Assembly: GCA_020073565.1 (NCBI GenBank)
Contig: JAIQEY010000012.1
Coordinates: forward strand, 61,883 to 125,882
Source: Terriglobia bacterium
GTDB lineage: Bacteria; Acidobacteriota; Terriglobia; Terriglobales; Acidobacteriaceae
DNA length: 64,000 nt
Direction of reading: 5' to 3'
The position numbers and the translations under genes are program-made. Position 1 is the stretch's first letter, and each line of letters starts with the position of its first letter. Below, piece by piece: positions 16,942 through 28,839 of the stretch. Under the pieces are notes generated by a model. That model was not told the DNA's origin and searched no databases. It worked only from the letters and a program-made list of their open reading frames with translations.

Positions 16942-17019
16942 GTAGCGCGGGCATTCCTGCCCACGCAGACTTCTTCTATCTGTGCTGTGCGCAGCGCGGA
17001 CAAAAGTGTCCGCACCACA
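16942..17019. repeat. second copy of the GTAGCGCGGxCA REP family
   Basis: Begins GTAGCGCGGGCATTCCTGCC and ends with AAAAGTGTCCGCACCAC. The inverted ends match those of the element at 16115-16165, but the middle is longer. It lies between rplK and rplA. Confidence 0.75.
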
Positions 17020-17024
17020 TAAAC

Positions 17025-17456
17025 CTACCCTACTACTTCAATTCCCATCGAGCGCGCGGTGCCGCGGATGCTCTTGATGGCCGCATCCACCGAGGCCGCG
17101 TTCAGATCGGGCATCTTCTGCTTGGCGATGTCCTCGACCTGCTTGGCAGTCACCTTGCCGACCTTATCTTTGTTCGGGGCGCCCGATCCCTTGGCGATGC
17201 CGGCGGCACGCTTCAGCAGCACCGAGGCCGGCGGCGTCTTGGTAATGAAGGTGAACGAGCGGTCGTTATAGACCGTGATCACGACCGGAACAATGAGCCC
17301 TTCAAGTTCTTTCTGCCCGGTGCGGGCATTGAACTGCTTGCAGAACTCCATGATGTTGACTTGGGCCTGACCTAGCGCCGGTCCAACCGGAGGCGCCGGC
17401 GTAGCCTTGCCCGCCGCAATCTGCAGCTTTACGGAACCTGTAACCTTCTTTGCCAT
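17025..17456 (-). CDS. rplK: 50S ribosomal protein L11
   Basis: Binds the GTPase-associated centre of 23S rRNA. At 143 residues it has the family length: [36 protein letters not shown] and the C-terminal rRNA-binding part ending [14 protein letters not shown]. It directly follows nusG. Confidence 0.98.
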   Translation of the reverse strand: MAKKVTGSVKLQIAAGKATPAPPVGPALGQAQVNIMEFCKQFNARTGQKELEGLIVPVVITVYNDRSFTFITKTPPASVLLKRAAGIAKGSGAPNKDKVGKVTAKQVEDIAKQKMPDLNAASVDAAIKSIRGTARSMGIEVVG

Positions 17457-17553
17457 ATTCTCTTTTCCCGTCCCGGCCCTGAGCCTAGGATTTTCGACTC
17501 AGCGATTCCGAAACTGTCTTTACTCGCAACTCGCTTCTCGCGACTCGCTACTC

Positions 17554-18180
17554 TTAAGCGACCTTCTCCACCTGCCCAAACTCCAACTCCACCGGAGTCG
17601 AGCGGCCGAAAATGGTCACCATCACTTTCAATGTTTCGCGATCTTCGTTGACTTCGTCCACGATGCCCGTGAACGTCGCGAAGGGGCCTTCCGAGATGCG
17701 TACCGTCTCGTTCTTCTCGAACTTGACCTTGAGCTTCGGCTTCTCCCGGCTGTCGGCCACTTTGTAAACGATGTGCTGGACTTCCTCATCCGACAGCGGC
17801 GTGGGCTGCTGCCCGGTGCCGACAAATCCTGTCACGCGCGGCGTCGACTTCACAACGTGCCAGACGTGATCGTCCATGTCCATTTCAACCAGCACGTAGC
17901 CAGGATAGAACATGCGCTCGGAGGTGTACTTCTTGCCGCCGCGAACCTCTGTGACCGACTCGGTCGGGATCAGCACTTTGCCGATCTTTTCGCCGAGGCC
18001 GAATGCCTGCACCCGCGATTCGAGCGACTCTTTCACCTTGCGCTCAAAGCCCGAATAGGCGTGGATGATGTACCACTTCATATTCGGATTGCGGGGAGGC
18101 TCCGCAGCCGACTCCGGGATTGCCGCCGGGGTCTCGTCGGCGGTCCCAGCCGCGGTCTGATTTTTCTCTTCGTCCTGCAT
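17554..18180 (-). CDS. nusG: transcription termination/antitermination protein NusG
   Basis: Binds RNA polymerase and couples it to the ribosome or Rho. The 208-residue protein has an extra acidic, low-complexity N-terminus (~30 residues), the NGN domain ([20 protein letters not shown], then [11 protein letters not shown]) and a C-terminal KOW module ([20 protein letters not shown]). It follows secE after 23 bases, the classic secE-nusG pair. Confidence 0.97.
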   Translation of the reverse strand: MQDEEKNQTAAGTADETPAAIPESAAEPPRNPNMKWYIIHAYSGFERKVKESLESRVQAFGLGEKIGKVLIPTESVTEVRGGKKYTSERMFYPGYVLVEMDMDDHVWHVVKSTPRVTGFVGTGQQPTPLSDEEVQHIVYKVADSREKPKLKVKFEKNETVRISEGPFATFTGIVDEVNEDRETLKVMVTIFGRSTPVELEFGQVEKVA

Positions 18181-18203
18181 AGGTTGCTTCTCTCGCTCGC
18201 GGC

Positions 18204-18452
18204 CTAGTGGCGCGCGAAGTAATGGAGTGCCCGGTCGAGACTGTTGCTGAGCGTGTAGTCCACGATCCAGAAATAGGCCGCAAACAGGAACACGGTAATG
18301 ATGACCACGGCCGTCGTGGCCTGGACTTCCTTGCGCGCCGGAGACGTGACTTTTTTCATCTCCGTACGCACGTCGTTGTAGAAGGCCTTGATGCGTTCCG
18401 GCCAGGACCTCAACGTGCTGGTGATTGCGTTTTGTTCTACCGCTGTCGCCAT
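18204..18452 (-). CDS. secE: preprotein translocase subunit SecE
   Basis: Small essential subunit of the SecYEG channel. The 82-residue product has the amphipathic segment [20 protein letters not shown] followed by a single transmembrane helix ([19 protein letters not shown]), the minimal bacterial SecE layout. It lies between tRNA-Trp and nusG. Confidence 0.95.
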   Translation of the reverse strand: MATAVEQNAITSTLRSWPERIKAFYNDVRTEMKKVTSPARKEVQATTAVVIITVFLFAAYFWIVDYTLSNSLDRALHYFARH

Positions 18453-18493
18453 ACCTTCCCGCTTTCCTCGACTGCTCCCTCTCGGGCCAACTC

Positions 18494-18569
18494 TGGCAGG
18501 GGCGGAGGGATTCGAACCCCCAAGTTCGGTTTTGGAGACCGACAGTTTAACCGTTGAGCTTACGCCCCT
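18494..18569 (-). tRNA. tRNA-Trp (CCA anticodon)
   Basis: A 76-base cloverleaf on the minus strand. The acceptor stem is AGGGGCG/CGCCCCT, the anticodon arm is GGTCTCCAAAACC with CCA at 34-36, the T arm contains GGGGTTCGAATCCC, and discriminator G and CCA are encoded. Its place between rpmG and secE is the common bacterial arrangement. Confidence 0.96.
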
Positions 18570-18576
18570 AAAAACA

Positions 18577-18637
18577 GTTCTCAGTTGCCGGTTCTCAGTT
18601 CTCAGTGCAAATCACTGACTACCGGCTACTGACTACT
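18577..18637. repeat. CTCAGTT / ACTGACTACC word arrays after rpmG
   Basis: Left words AGTTCTCAGTTGCCGGTTCT, right words ACTGACTACCGGCTACTGAC. On the minus strand the array begins with the TAG stop codon of rpmG (18633-18635). Confidence 0.7.
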
Positions 18638-18785
18638 TAACCTCTTTGTGCGGCGTGTGCTTGCGGCACCGGTTGCAGAACTTCTTCAGTTCCAGCCGGT
18701 CCGGCGTCGTTTTGCGATTCTTCGTGGTGGAGTAATTGCGCTCTTTGCACTCACCACACTGCAATGTAATGATTTCTCGGGGCAT
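18633..18785 (-). CDS. rpmG: 50S ribosomal protein L33
   Basis: A 50-residue protein, [20 protein letters not shown] to the C-terminal KHTPHKEVK. It keeps both CxxC pairs of the zinc-binding L33 form (CGEC and CNRC). The ATG is at 18785. It lies between tuf and tRNA-Trp as in many genomes. Its TAG stop is the first codon of a repeat array. Confidence 0.95.
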   Translation of the reverse strand: MPREIITLQCGECKERNYSTTKNRKTTPDRLELKKFCNRCRKHTPHKEVK

Positions 18786-18790
18786 GAAAA

Positions 18791-18825
18791 CAGCTCCTAG
18801 CCTCTAGCTCTTAGCTTCTAGCTTT
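18791..18825. repeat. CTAGCCTCTAGCTCTTAGC array between tuf and rpmG
   Basis: Five imperfect repeats of an AGC(T)TCTAGC-like word, the same vocabulary as the arrays at 15470 and 22264. No inverted mate is visible close by. Confidence 0.65.
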
Positions 18826-18872
18826 CTACAACCTTGTGTGGGGACGGGCGTGGTCGCCCGCGCCCACACCGT

Positions 18873-20060
<1,188 letters not shown>

Positions 20061-20070
20061 TTCCGTTTGT

Positions 20071-20134
20071 CCTCAGGGGCTAAAGCCCCGAACCTGGGTT
20101 CACGATTCGGCGTGGCTTAAGCCACGCCCTGATA
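20071..20134. repeat. CTCAGGGGCTAAAGCCCC / GGCTTAAGCC palindromic element
   Basis: Two hairpins: GGGGCTAAAGCCCC, and GGCGTGGCTTAAGCCACGCC with perfect ten-base self-complementarity. It belongs to the same family as 4530-4590 and lies in the fusA-tuf gap. Confidence 0.82.
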
Positions 20135-20138
20135 CAAA

Positions 20139-22232
<2,094 letters not shown>

Positions 22233-22263
22233 GACTCTTAACTCTTTCCAGGGCTCCGAAAAT

Positions 22264-22310
22264 TAGCTTCTAGCTGCTGGCTCCTAGCTAGTAGCTAGAA
22301 GCTAGTGGCT
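22264..22310. repeat. compact inverted CTAGC word array between rpsG and fusA
   Basis: AGCTTCTAGCTGCTGGCTCC then TAGCTAGAAGCTAGTGGC: both arms are adjacent, so the transcript could form a nearly continuous hairpin. Confidence 0.75.
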
Positions 22311-22327
22311 GCGGCGCTTCGCGCCGC

Positions 22328-22798
<471 letters not shown>

Positions 22799-22816
22799 TC
22801 AGCTTCTAGCTCCTGC

Positions 22817-22841
22817 AGAGACACGGCTTGCCGCGTCTCTA
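22817..22841. repeat. GAGACRCGGC-TT-GCCGCGTCTC palindrome at the rpsL stop
   Basis: Arms GAGACACGGC and GCCGCGTCTC (one mismatch) around TT. On the minus strand the leading GTAG of this repeat family supplies the rpsL TAG stop (22839-22841). Related copies are at 23230-23252, 23287-23310 and 48366-48393. Confidence 0.8.
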
Positions 22842-23216
22842 CGCTTTCTTCTGGCGCTTCGCGCCGTATTTCGATCGTCCTTGCTGACGGTTGGCCACTC
22901 CGGTTGCATCCAGCGTCCCGCGCACCACGTGATACCGCACACCCGGCAGATCTTTCACGCGGCCGCCGCGGATGAGCACAATCGAGTGCTCCTGCAGGTT
23001 GTGGCCGACGCCCGGGATGTAAGTCGTGACCTCGATTCCATTGGTCAGGCGAACACGGGCGACCTTGCGGAGGGCCGAGTTCGGTTTCTTCGGCGTCTGC
23101 GTGTACACGCGCGTGCAGACCCCGCGTTTTTGCGGGCAGGACTGCAACGCCGGACTGGCCGTCTTGTAGCGGGGCCGCTCACGGCCCGACTTCACCAACT
23201 GATTAAAAGTAGGCAC
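22839..23216 (-). CDS. rpsL: 30S ribosomal protein S12
   Basis: Decoding-centre protein, 125 residues from the GTG at 23216 ([15 protein letters not shown]). The upstream TTG at 23240 is rejected because it lies inside a palindromic repeat and would add eight residues S12 does not have. [11 protein letters not shown] and [12 protein letters not shown] are wild type, so no streptomycin-resistance change is obvious at the usual lysines. It is the first gene of the long minus-strand block. Confidence 0.96.
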   Translation of the reverse strand: MPTFNQLVKSGRERPRYKTASPALQSCPQKRGVCTRVYTQTPKKPNSALRKVARVRLTNGIEVTTYIPGVGHNLQEHSIVLIRGGRVKDLPGVRYHVVRGTLDATGVANRQQGRSKYGAKRQKKA

Positions 23217-23667
23217 TCTCGCCACTCCCAGACGCGGCAAGCCGCGTCTCTACCACACATTTCAAACAACCCAGAAATTCCCGTAAAGACGGGGCTTGCC
23301 CCGCCTCGGTTCTGGCACAGGCTGCTCGCGCCCAGCCATGCTCTCCCGCGCACAATGCCGGTGAGAATTTTGGATTCCGAACTAAATCGCCGACGACGGT
23401 GACGCCACGCCTCACCCCATTCAGGCTCGGAGGCGTTCCGTTTCGTCTGCTTTCCCCTGCATAGCCTCGCGTGATTCCCCTACCAGCGGGCGCGAAGGTT
23501 TTCGCAGGACGTTTCAGCGAGGGCGTCCCCGGTTCCTACTTCCGACCGAGTCCGTACTTCCTCAAAGCTCAGCCAAGGTTTTCCCGGAACTTGTCGCCGA
23601 CGCAGGTTGCGCAGCACAACAAGCTACCGCACACAGGCAAGCCAGACTTAACTCGCGGAACCTTTTG
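23217..23667 (-). promoter_or_regulatory. long 5' leader of the str/rpo operon
   Basis: About 450 bases between the promoter and the S12 start, with no convincing gene. It contains two palindromic GACGCGGC repeats (23230-23252; 23287-23310) near its 3' end; the rest has no feature I can name. The length leaves room for autoregulation by a ribosomal protein, but no such structure was identified. Confidence 0.4.
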
Positions 23668-23696
23668 ATAATAGCAACTGAGTTGCACATCGTCAA
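23668..23696 (-). promoter_or_regulatory. sigma-70 type promoter for the rpsL...rpoC block
   Basis: On the minus strand, TTGACG (23691-23696) and TATTAT (23668-23673) are separated by exactly 17 bases. This is the best consensus promoter in the divergent region between rpsL and the lipoprotein gene. Confidence 0.75.
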
Positions 23697-23723
23697 CCAC
23701 TCTTCGACGCATCGAAGAAAGAG

Positions 23724-23812
23724 CAGGTTTCAAGGTTTCAGAGTTTCAAGGTCTTAAGCCGCCTGCGAGGGTGCACCGCCCCCGCCTTGAAACTTCGCAA
23801 CCTTGCAACCTG
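23724..23812. repeat. inverted pair of AGGTTTCAAGG / CCTTGAAACTT word arrays
   Basis: Left AGGTTTCAAGGTTTCAGAGT (from about 23725), right CCTTGAAACTTCGCAACCTT (23785-23812). The same word family appears at 31114-31189. Here it sits between divergent genes, so it is not a 3' element of either present neighbour. Confidence 0.75.
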
Positions 23813-23888
23813 ACAGATGACCTTCTACACTGACAGTTTTCCACCCCACGTGAGGCTCGCGTCCGGACGACCGGCGCGAGGAGGGTTC

Positions 23889-26321
23889 ATGCATCGTAGC
23901 AGTACCGGCATCCTTATAGTACTGGCCATTTCCTTGTCCGCGTCCCTGACGGGCTGCGTCGGCAAGAACAGCGGTGGCAGCGGAGGCGGAGGGGTGAAAA
24001 CCGTGGCGCTGAGCCCTTCCGCAACCCAGTCGATCAATGTCGGCGCCACCGCCGTCTTCACAGCTACTGCCATCGACGCGTCGGGCCGGGCGGTCCTGGA
24101 CCCAATTCAGTTTGCGGTAACCAGCGGAAACTCGAATCCAGCCCCGCTTAGCGTTACGAGTTCGGGCGCGGTTTGCGCCGGTTCCTGGGACGCGACGGGA
24201 TCAATCTGTTCCCCGGGCGTGCCGGGAATTGCCCTGGTCAGGGCCACGGTCGATGGCGTCAGTAGCGCGGAGACGACGGTGTACGTCCATCAACATATCG
24301 ACAGCATCCGGGTCAGCCGCCTCGATTCCCAGGGCCCGCCGCAGTTCGATTGCTTCTCGCAGGGTCAAACCTGGGATTACCAGGCAGTCGCCTACGACAT
24401 CAGCCAGCACGACATTACGAACACGGTAGGGCCGCTCAGCTGGTCCACCTCGAATGCGAACGTGCTCACGGTGGATAGCATCACCGGGTTGCGCAACAAC
24501 CAGATTCAGGTCACGGCCAAGAACCCGGGCATAACCCAGCTCTTTGCCAGCGTATCGGGGACCACAAGCACCCCACTGGCAACTCCGTTCACGACCTGCC
24601 TGGTCAAATATATCCGGTTGCACATCGAAGGAAGCACCGGGAACTCATTTACGATTAACAATGGCGGCTCAAAGACGATCCGGGCGACGGCGGTCGATAC
24701 GTTGGGCGCGACCCTGGCAACGCCGCCGCTGACCTGGAGTTCGTCGAATCCGGAAGTGGCAAATTTTTCGACCGCGGAGAACACGGCGGGAAGTAATTCC
24801 GCTACCGCCCGGTCGAACCAGGGCAGCACGGATATCTCTGCTGCGTGCACTCCACCGACCTGCAACATTGGAGTGTTACCTGGATTGCCGGTTTACGCCT
24901 CAGGTGGCAATCTGCCGACCGGCGACCCCGGGTATGGCGTGATCACGGCGAACATTACCGCGACCAAGCCTCCCACTTATACGGCTTGGGCGGCAACTAC
25001 GGACTGCGGGACGGGCCTGGGTTGCTCCAGCGTGACATTTGCGGTCACCTCGGGGACGACCCCCCTCGGCGCGAGCTCGACCATGTCCCGTACGCCGAAC
25101 TCCATGATGTTCAACGAGCAAGGGGCGCGGATCTACTTCGGCAGCGATCAGGGCCTGATGTACCTGGACGTGGGCGGGACCTCGACGACTCTAACCCCGG
25201 TCTCGGCCGCTCCAACCCCTTGTAACGTTTCGCTGTGCGGCACAGTGCTGGCGATTTCGCCGGACGGAAATCGCGTGGTGGTTGCCGATAACCAGACTGT
25301 TCCCCATCAGGTTTACATTTTTAATGCTGCCTCGAGTTCTACTGCACCGATCGACCTGGTTTTGAACTGCCCAGCGTCACTCGGGTCGAACTGCACAGCG
25401 ACCGCGACAGCCGCTGCCTTCTCGCCCGATGAGATGAAAATCTTCATTTTGGGCCTAGCTACCGATCAAAACGGTAACCTCAGCAACACGCTCAACGTTT
25501 ACTCGAGCGTGGACGCATTTCAAGCCACCGCACTCTCGACCCCCGTCTCCCCCGGCAGTTTCTTGCCGGCCCCTGATGTCGCCTTCACAGCCGATGGAAG
25601 CTTCGCTCTTGTGGCTGGCGCGCCGGCGAACGGAGTATCGGGATTTTCGACCTGCGATAACGCCGCCATCGTTGATGGGAGTATCGTTGGACTACCAGGT
25701 ACTCCGCTGAGGATTGTGCCCATCCCCGGCGTCCAGGATGCCGAGATCGCTTCAGACCAGTCGGTTGTGACCGAGAACTTCCTTGCCCTGGATCCGCCCA
25801 ACGTCCAGACTTTAACCGTTCAATACACGAGGGATCCACTGAAGGACGGCCAGGGAGTCTGTAATAATGTGGTTCCTTATTCGCATCCTCCGCAATACCC
25901 GGCCCCCGGCTTCAGGGCCGGCACCGGCATCAATCTTGGCCAGGGCAACTTCGTTCCGCTCTACCTGCGTGTCGTCGGCAACGGATCGCAGGCGATCGTT
26001 GTGGGGAAAAACATTCCGGCGGTGCTGCTTGTGGACCTGAACCAGAAGACGACTACGCCGATCGCGCTGGTTAATAACGGATTGCCACTGGCGGCGTCGG
26101 CCTCGACGGACGGGAGCCAGGTGTTCGTGGCCGCCTGCGACGCGTATTCGAACGATACTCCACCGAAGTGTACGAGTGGCTCGGTGCACATCGTCAACAC
26201 CCTGAGCGGCGGAGACTTCCAGCAGGTACCATACGTCAACTTCAACACTGACAACAGCATGTGCGACTCGGCGAGTGCGCCGCCCTGTTTTCCGAACCTG
26301 ATTGCCATTAAGCCGCAGTGA
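23889..26321 (+). CDS. large lipoprotein with BIG2-like domains and a beta-propeller-like C-terminal half
   Basis: A 810-residue surface lipoprotein from the ATG at 23889, which has GAGGAGGG just upstream. The signal peptide ends in the lipobox LTGC, followed by a Gly/Ser linker (GGSGGGG). The N-terminal half has BIG2-like repeats (VALSPSATQSINVGATAVFT; WSTSNANVLTVDS; LTWSSSNPEVANFS). The C-terminal half has repeated propeller-blade segments such as AISPDGNRVVVADNQ, AAFSPDEMKIFILG and VAFTADGSFALVAG. Even numbers of cysteines suggest disulfides. The function is unknown; adhesion or binding at the cell surface is an inference from domain type. Confidence 0.8.
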   Translation: MHRSSTGILIVLAISLSASLTGCVGKNSGGSGGGGVKTVALSPSATQSINVGATAVFTATAIDASGRAVLDPIQFAVTSGNSNPAPLSVTSSGAVCAGSWDATGSICSPGVPGIALVRATVDGVSSAETTVYVHQHIDSIRVSRLDSQGPPQFDCFSQGQTWDYQAVAYDISQHDITNTVGPLSWSTSNANVLTVDSITGLRNNQIQVTAKNPGITQLFASVSGTTSTPLATPFTTCLVKYIRLHIEGSTGNSFTINNGGSKTIRATAVDTLGATLATPPLTWSSSNPEVANFSTAENTAGSNSATARSNQGSTDISAACTPPTCNIGVLPGLPVYASGGNLPTGDPGYGVITANITATKPPTYTAWAATTDCGTGLGCSSVTFAVTSGTTPLGASSTMSRTPNSMMFNEQGARIYFGSDQGLMYLDVGGTSTTLTPVSAAPTPCNVSLCGTVLAISPDGNRVVVADNQTVPHQVYIFNAASSSTAPIDLVLNCPASLGSNCTATATAAAFSPDEMKIFILGLATDQNGNLSNTLNVYSSVDAFQATALSTPVSPGSFLPAPDVAFTADGSFALVAGAPANGVSGFSTCDNAAIVDGSIVGLPGTPLRIVPIPGVQDAEIASDQSVVTENFLALDPPNVQTLTVQYTRDPLKDGQGVCNNVVPYSHPPQYPAPGFRAGTGINLGQGNFVPLYLRVVGNGSQAIVVGKNIPAVLLVDLNQKTTTPIALVNNGLPLAASASTDGSQVFVAACDAYSNDTPPKCTSGSVHIVNTLSGGDFQQVPYVNFNTDNSMCDSASAPPCFPNLIAIKPQ

Positions 26322-26325
26322 TTGT

Positions 26326-26360
26326 GTAAGCGCGGACATTCTTGTTCGCGTCGAGCCGGC
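26326..26360. repeat. partial GTA(A)GCGCGGACATTCTTG repeat
   Basis: GTAAGCGCGGACATTCTTGT resembles the left end of the elements at 16115 and 16942, but no matching right end is present. It lies between the convergent lipoprotein and nusB genes. Confidence 0.5.
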
Positions 26361-26426
26361 GCTCCAGTCGAACTATAGAGCGGGAGATCTGCAAGTCACT
26401 GATATCCCACGCGGAGAGTCGCCCTC

Positions 26427-26837
26427 TTACCCGCCCACGTCTTTGCCGACGCTGTCGAGCACGCCGTTGATGAACTGCACGGACTCCGGGGTTGAAAACT
26501 TCCGTGCGATTTCCAGCGCTTCGTTGATGACCACGGCGCGCGGTGTCTCGGGATAGCCCAAAAACTCCGCGACAGCTTCGCGCAGCACATTGCGATCGAC
26601 GGTAGCCATGCGGTCCATGCGCCAGTGTTGGGTGTGCTTCTCGATCAGTCCGTCGATCTCGGTCAGACGCTCGCTGGCGAGGCCAAACAGGTCGTCGGCA
26701 AAGCCGCGCACTTCCTCATCGACGTTGGTGCGCTCGGCCCAGAAAGTCTTGCGGACGACGTCGGCAGTCTGCTTGCCCATGTCGGCCTGAAACAGCATCT
26801 GCAGCACTAGTTCGCGGGATTTTCGGCGGGTACCCAT
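26427..26837 (-). CDS. nusB: transcription antitermination protein NusB
   Basis: Partner of NusE/S10 in rRNA antitermination. At 136 residues it is all-helical, with the opening RRKSRELVLQMLFQADMGK, the central RMDRMATVDRNVLREAVAEF and the late PRAVVINEALEIARKFSTPE plus FINGVLDSV. It lies downstream of ribH, the common ribH-nusB pair, separated by 86 bases of repeat sequence. Confidence 0.96.
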   Translation of the reverse strand: MGTRRKSRELVLQMLFQADMGKQTADVVRKTFWAERTNVDEEVRGFADDLFGLASERLTEIDGLIEKHTQHWRMDRMATVDRNVLREAVAEFLGYPETPRAVVINEALEIARKFSTPESVQFINGVLDSVGKDVGG

Positions 26838-26838
26838 A

Positions 26839-27042
26839 GAGCTATCAGCTGTCAGTAAGACCTTGCGGCAGTTGAGGCTGACAACAGTCTACAGGACCGT
26901 TACAGGGCGGATGAATTGCTAAGTCAGGAGCGAGGTTTGCGTTTCCGAGAAGCTGCGGGTGCCTCGCTTTTCCCGAGACCTGTGACCTGCGACCTGAGAC
27001 CTGTTTTACTGACAGCTGAGAGCTGAGAGCTGACAGCTCTGT
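26839..27042. repeat. inverted CAGCTGTCAGTAA / TTACTGACAGCTG arrays; right arm lies inside ribH
   Basis: Left arm CTATCAGCTGTCAGTAAGAC near 26841; right arm 26984-27042 with iterated GACCTG(T/C/A)GACCTG and GACAGCTGAGAGCTGAGAGC words. The right arm is translated as the C-terminal tail of ribH. Confidence 0.75.
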
Positions 27043-27490
27043 TCAGATTCGCCATCTCGACCGCGGCGAGCGCTGCCTCGAAACCTTTGTTGCCCATCTT
27101 CAGCCCGGCTCGATCGATGGCTTGCTCGAGGGTATCGCAGGTCAGCACGCCGAACGCGTGCGGGACGCCGGTCTCCTGCGCGGACTGTCCGATGCCGCGC
27201 GTAACTTCATTGACGATCACGTCGTAGTGGGCCGTGTCGCCTCGGAGAAGGCAGCCGATGCAGATGATTGCGTCGTACTTCCTGGTTTCGGCTAGCGTGC
27301 GGGCGGCGGAGGGAATTTCGAAGGCGCCGGGGACGCGGACGAGGACGACGTCTTTCTTCTTCGCGCCTGAGCGCAATAGTCCGTCGTACGCACTCTGAAA
27401 GAGCCTTTCCGTGATGAAGGCATTGAACCGGGAGACAACAATGGCAAACCGCTTTCCGGCGCCGTTGAGGCTTCCTTCGAGCGCAGAAAT
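26924..27490 (-). CDS. ribH: 6,7-dimethyl-8-ribityllumazine synthase with a non-canonical start and repeat-derived tail
   Basis: Penultimate riboflavin enzyme, forming lumazine from the ribityl-pyrimidine and dihydroxybutanone phosphate. Motifs are IVVSRFNAFITERL, VRVPGAFEIPSAARTLAET, CIGCLLRGDTAHYD and the NKGFEAALAAVEMANL end. The first normal start (TTG 27376) is too late: the essential FNAFIT region lies upstream. There is no ATG, GTG or TTG in frame; ATT at 27490 (ISALEGSLNGAGKRF) is my best guess. After EMANL the tail (about 37 residues, AVSSQLSAVSKTGLRSQVTG and onward) is encoded by intergenic repeat words. Confidence 0.85.
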   Translation of the reverse strand: MSALEGSLNGAGKRFAIVVSRFNAFITERLFQSAYDGLLRSGAKKKDVVLVRVPGAFEIPSAARTLAETRKYDAIICIGCLLRGDTAHYDVIVNEVTRGIGQSAQETGVPHAFGVLTCDTLEQAIDRAGLKMGNKGFEAALAAVEMANLNRAVSSQLSAVSKTGLRSQVTGLGKSEAPAASRKRKPRS

Positions 27491-27572
27491 TGTTGGCTCA
27501 GGAGGATGCTCGAGTCTTGGTGGTTTTTTCGTGCTCTTCTCCGTGTCTCTGTGACTCTGTGGTGAATTCGCC

Positions 27573-28355
27573 TTACTTCCCCTTGAATTGCGCCGGACGC
27601 TTCTCCAGGAATGCCGTCGTGCCTTCTCTCTTGTCTTCGGACGAGCAGGCCACGCTGAACAACACAGCTTCCAGGTACAGTCCCTCGGCGAGCGTCATCT
27701 CCATGCCTTTGTTGACGGCCTCCATGGCGTACTGCACGGCCAGCGGCGCGTTGGCACTGATCTTGGCAGCAATGGCTTCCGCGCGCGGGATTAGTTCCGC
27801 TGCGGCGATTACTTCATTGACCAGACCGATGCGATGCGCTTCCTGCGCGGTGATCATCTCGCCCGCCAGCACCATCTGCATGGCGAGGCCCTTGCCTACC
27901 AGGCGCGGCAAACGTTGTGTCCCACCATAACCGGGAATAATTCCCAGCTTCACCTCAGGCTGCCCGAGCTTGGCGTTGTCGCTGGCCAGACGCATGGTGC
28001 AGGCCATGGCAATCTCGCATCCGCCGCCGAGCGCAAATCCATTGATGCAGGCAATCACCGGCTTCCCCAGGTTCTCGATCAGGTTCAGCACCGATTGGCC
28101 ACGATGGGTGTACTCCTTGCCCGACACCGCATCGTGCTTGGCCAGTTCGCCGATATCTGCGCCCGCAATGAACGCCTTCTCGCCCGCGCCAGTAAAGATC
28201 ACCACCCGGATCGCAGCATCGTTCTTGATGTCGTGAAACGCGGCCCGCAGCTCTTCCATCGTCGCCATGTTGAGCGCGTTGAGCACCTTGGGGCGGTTGA
28301 CGGTGACGTAGGCGATGGAGTTCTTCTTTTCGACCAGAATATTTTCGTATGCCAT
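27573..28355 (-). CDS. enoyl-CoA hydratase / crotonase
   Basis: Hydrates trans-2-enoyl-CoA to 3-hydroxyacyl-CoA. From the ATG at 28355 (MAYENILVEKKNSIAYVTVN, with a GAGG upstream) it has 260 residues. CoA and oxyanion motifs are AFIAGADIGEL and GFALGGGCEIAMACTMRLAS; the catalytic glutamate is in GQPEVKLGIIPGYGGTQRL. With the dehydrogenase and thiolase upstream it makes a three-step crotonyl-CoA/acetoacetyl-CoA module; direction (oxidation or synthesis) cannot be told. Confidence 0.95.
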   Translation of the reverse strand: MAYENILVEKKNSIAYVTVNRPKVLNALNMATMEELRAAFHDIKNDAAIRVVIFTGAGEKAFIAGADIGELAKHDAVSGKEYTHRGQSVLNLIENLGKPVIACINGFALGGGCEIAMACTMRLASDNAKLGQPEVKLGIIPGYGGTQRLPRLVGKGLAMQMVLAGEMITAQEAHRIGLVNEVIAAAELIPRAEAIAAKISANAPLAVQYAMEAVNKGMEMTLAEGLYLEAVLFSVACSSEDKREGTTAFLEKRPAQFKGK

Positions 28356-28366
28356 GATTGCTTCCT

Positions 28367-28837
28367 CTAAGCCTGCTTCCCTTCGATCAGAGCCGCGTCT
28401 TGCTTTGCGTCTGCCTGACCCCAATAGTGCTTGCGCACGGCTGGAATCACCAACAGAACCAGCAAAACAATAAACACGACTGGCAACGCTATATCTTCAG
28501 CATCGCTGTTTTTCCAACCGTCATCGATCACACTGTAGGCCAGCGTACCGGCCGCCGCCAGGTTCACTAAGAAACCGACCCACCATCCCCACAGCTTGTT
28601 CTTCCAGAGGCCGAGGACAGAAGCAAAATAAATCAGCGCCAGCGGAGCACAAATCGCGGCCGCGATGCGAAGACCGTGCACCGCCTCGGCTCCGTCTTTC
28701 TCGTTCAGGATCTCGGGCGAGCGCGCTAGCACCAGCAGATAAATTGTGACGCCCAGAAGCGTCAGCGCCAGTAACAACTGGATCACCGTCACTCCCGTCA
28801 CCCAACCTGAGCGTTTCATCGCAGGCTCGCTCGACAC
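28367..28837 (-). CDS. small four-helix membrane protein, unknown
   Basis: A 156-residue protein with four predicted membrane helices (around residues 13-36, 58-77, 84-104, 116-135) and a charged C-terminal tail. No family is recognised. It starts two bases after the 3-hydroxybutyryl-CoA dehydrogenase stop and ends 11 bases before the crotonase start, so it is translationally embedded in the acyl-CoA operon. A role linked to the pathway is only suggested by position. Confidence 0.8.
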   Translation of the reverse strand: MSSEPAMKRSGWVTGVTVIQLLLALTLLGVTIYLLVLARSPEILNEKDGAEAVHGLRIAAAICAPLALIYFASVLGLWKNKLWGWWVGFLVNLAAAGTLAYSVIDDGWKNSDAEDIALPVVFIVLLVLLVIPAVRKHYWGQADAKQDAALIEGKQA

Positions 28838-28839
28838 GT

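Noticed and set aside
23217..23240. TTG start for rpsL at 23240
   Set aside because: It lies inside a palindromic repeat and adds eight residues; GTG at 23216 gives the canonical PTFNQL start.
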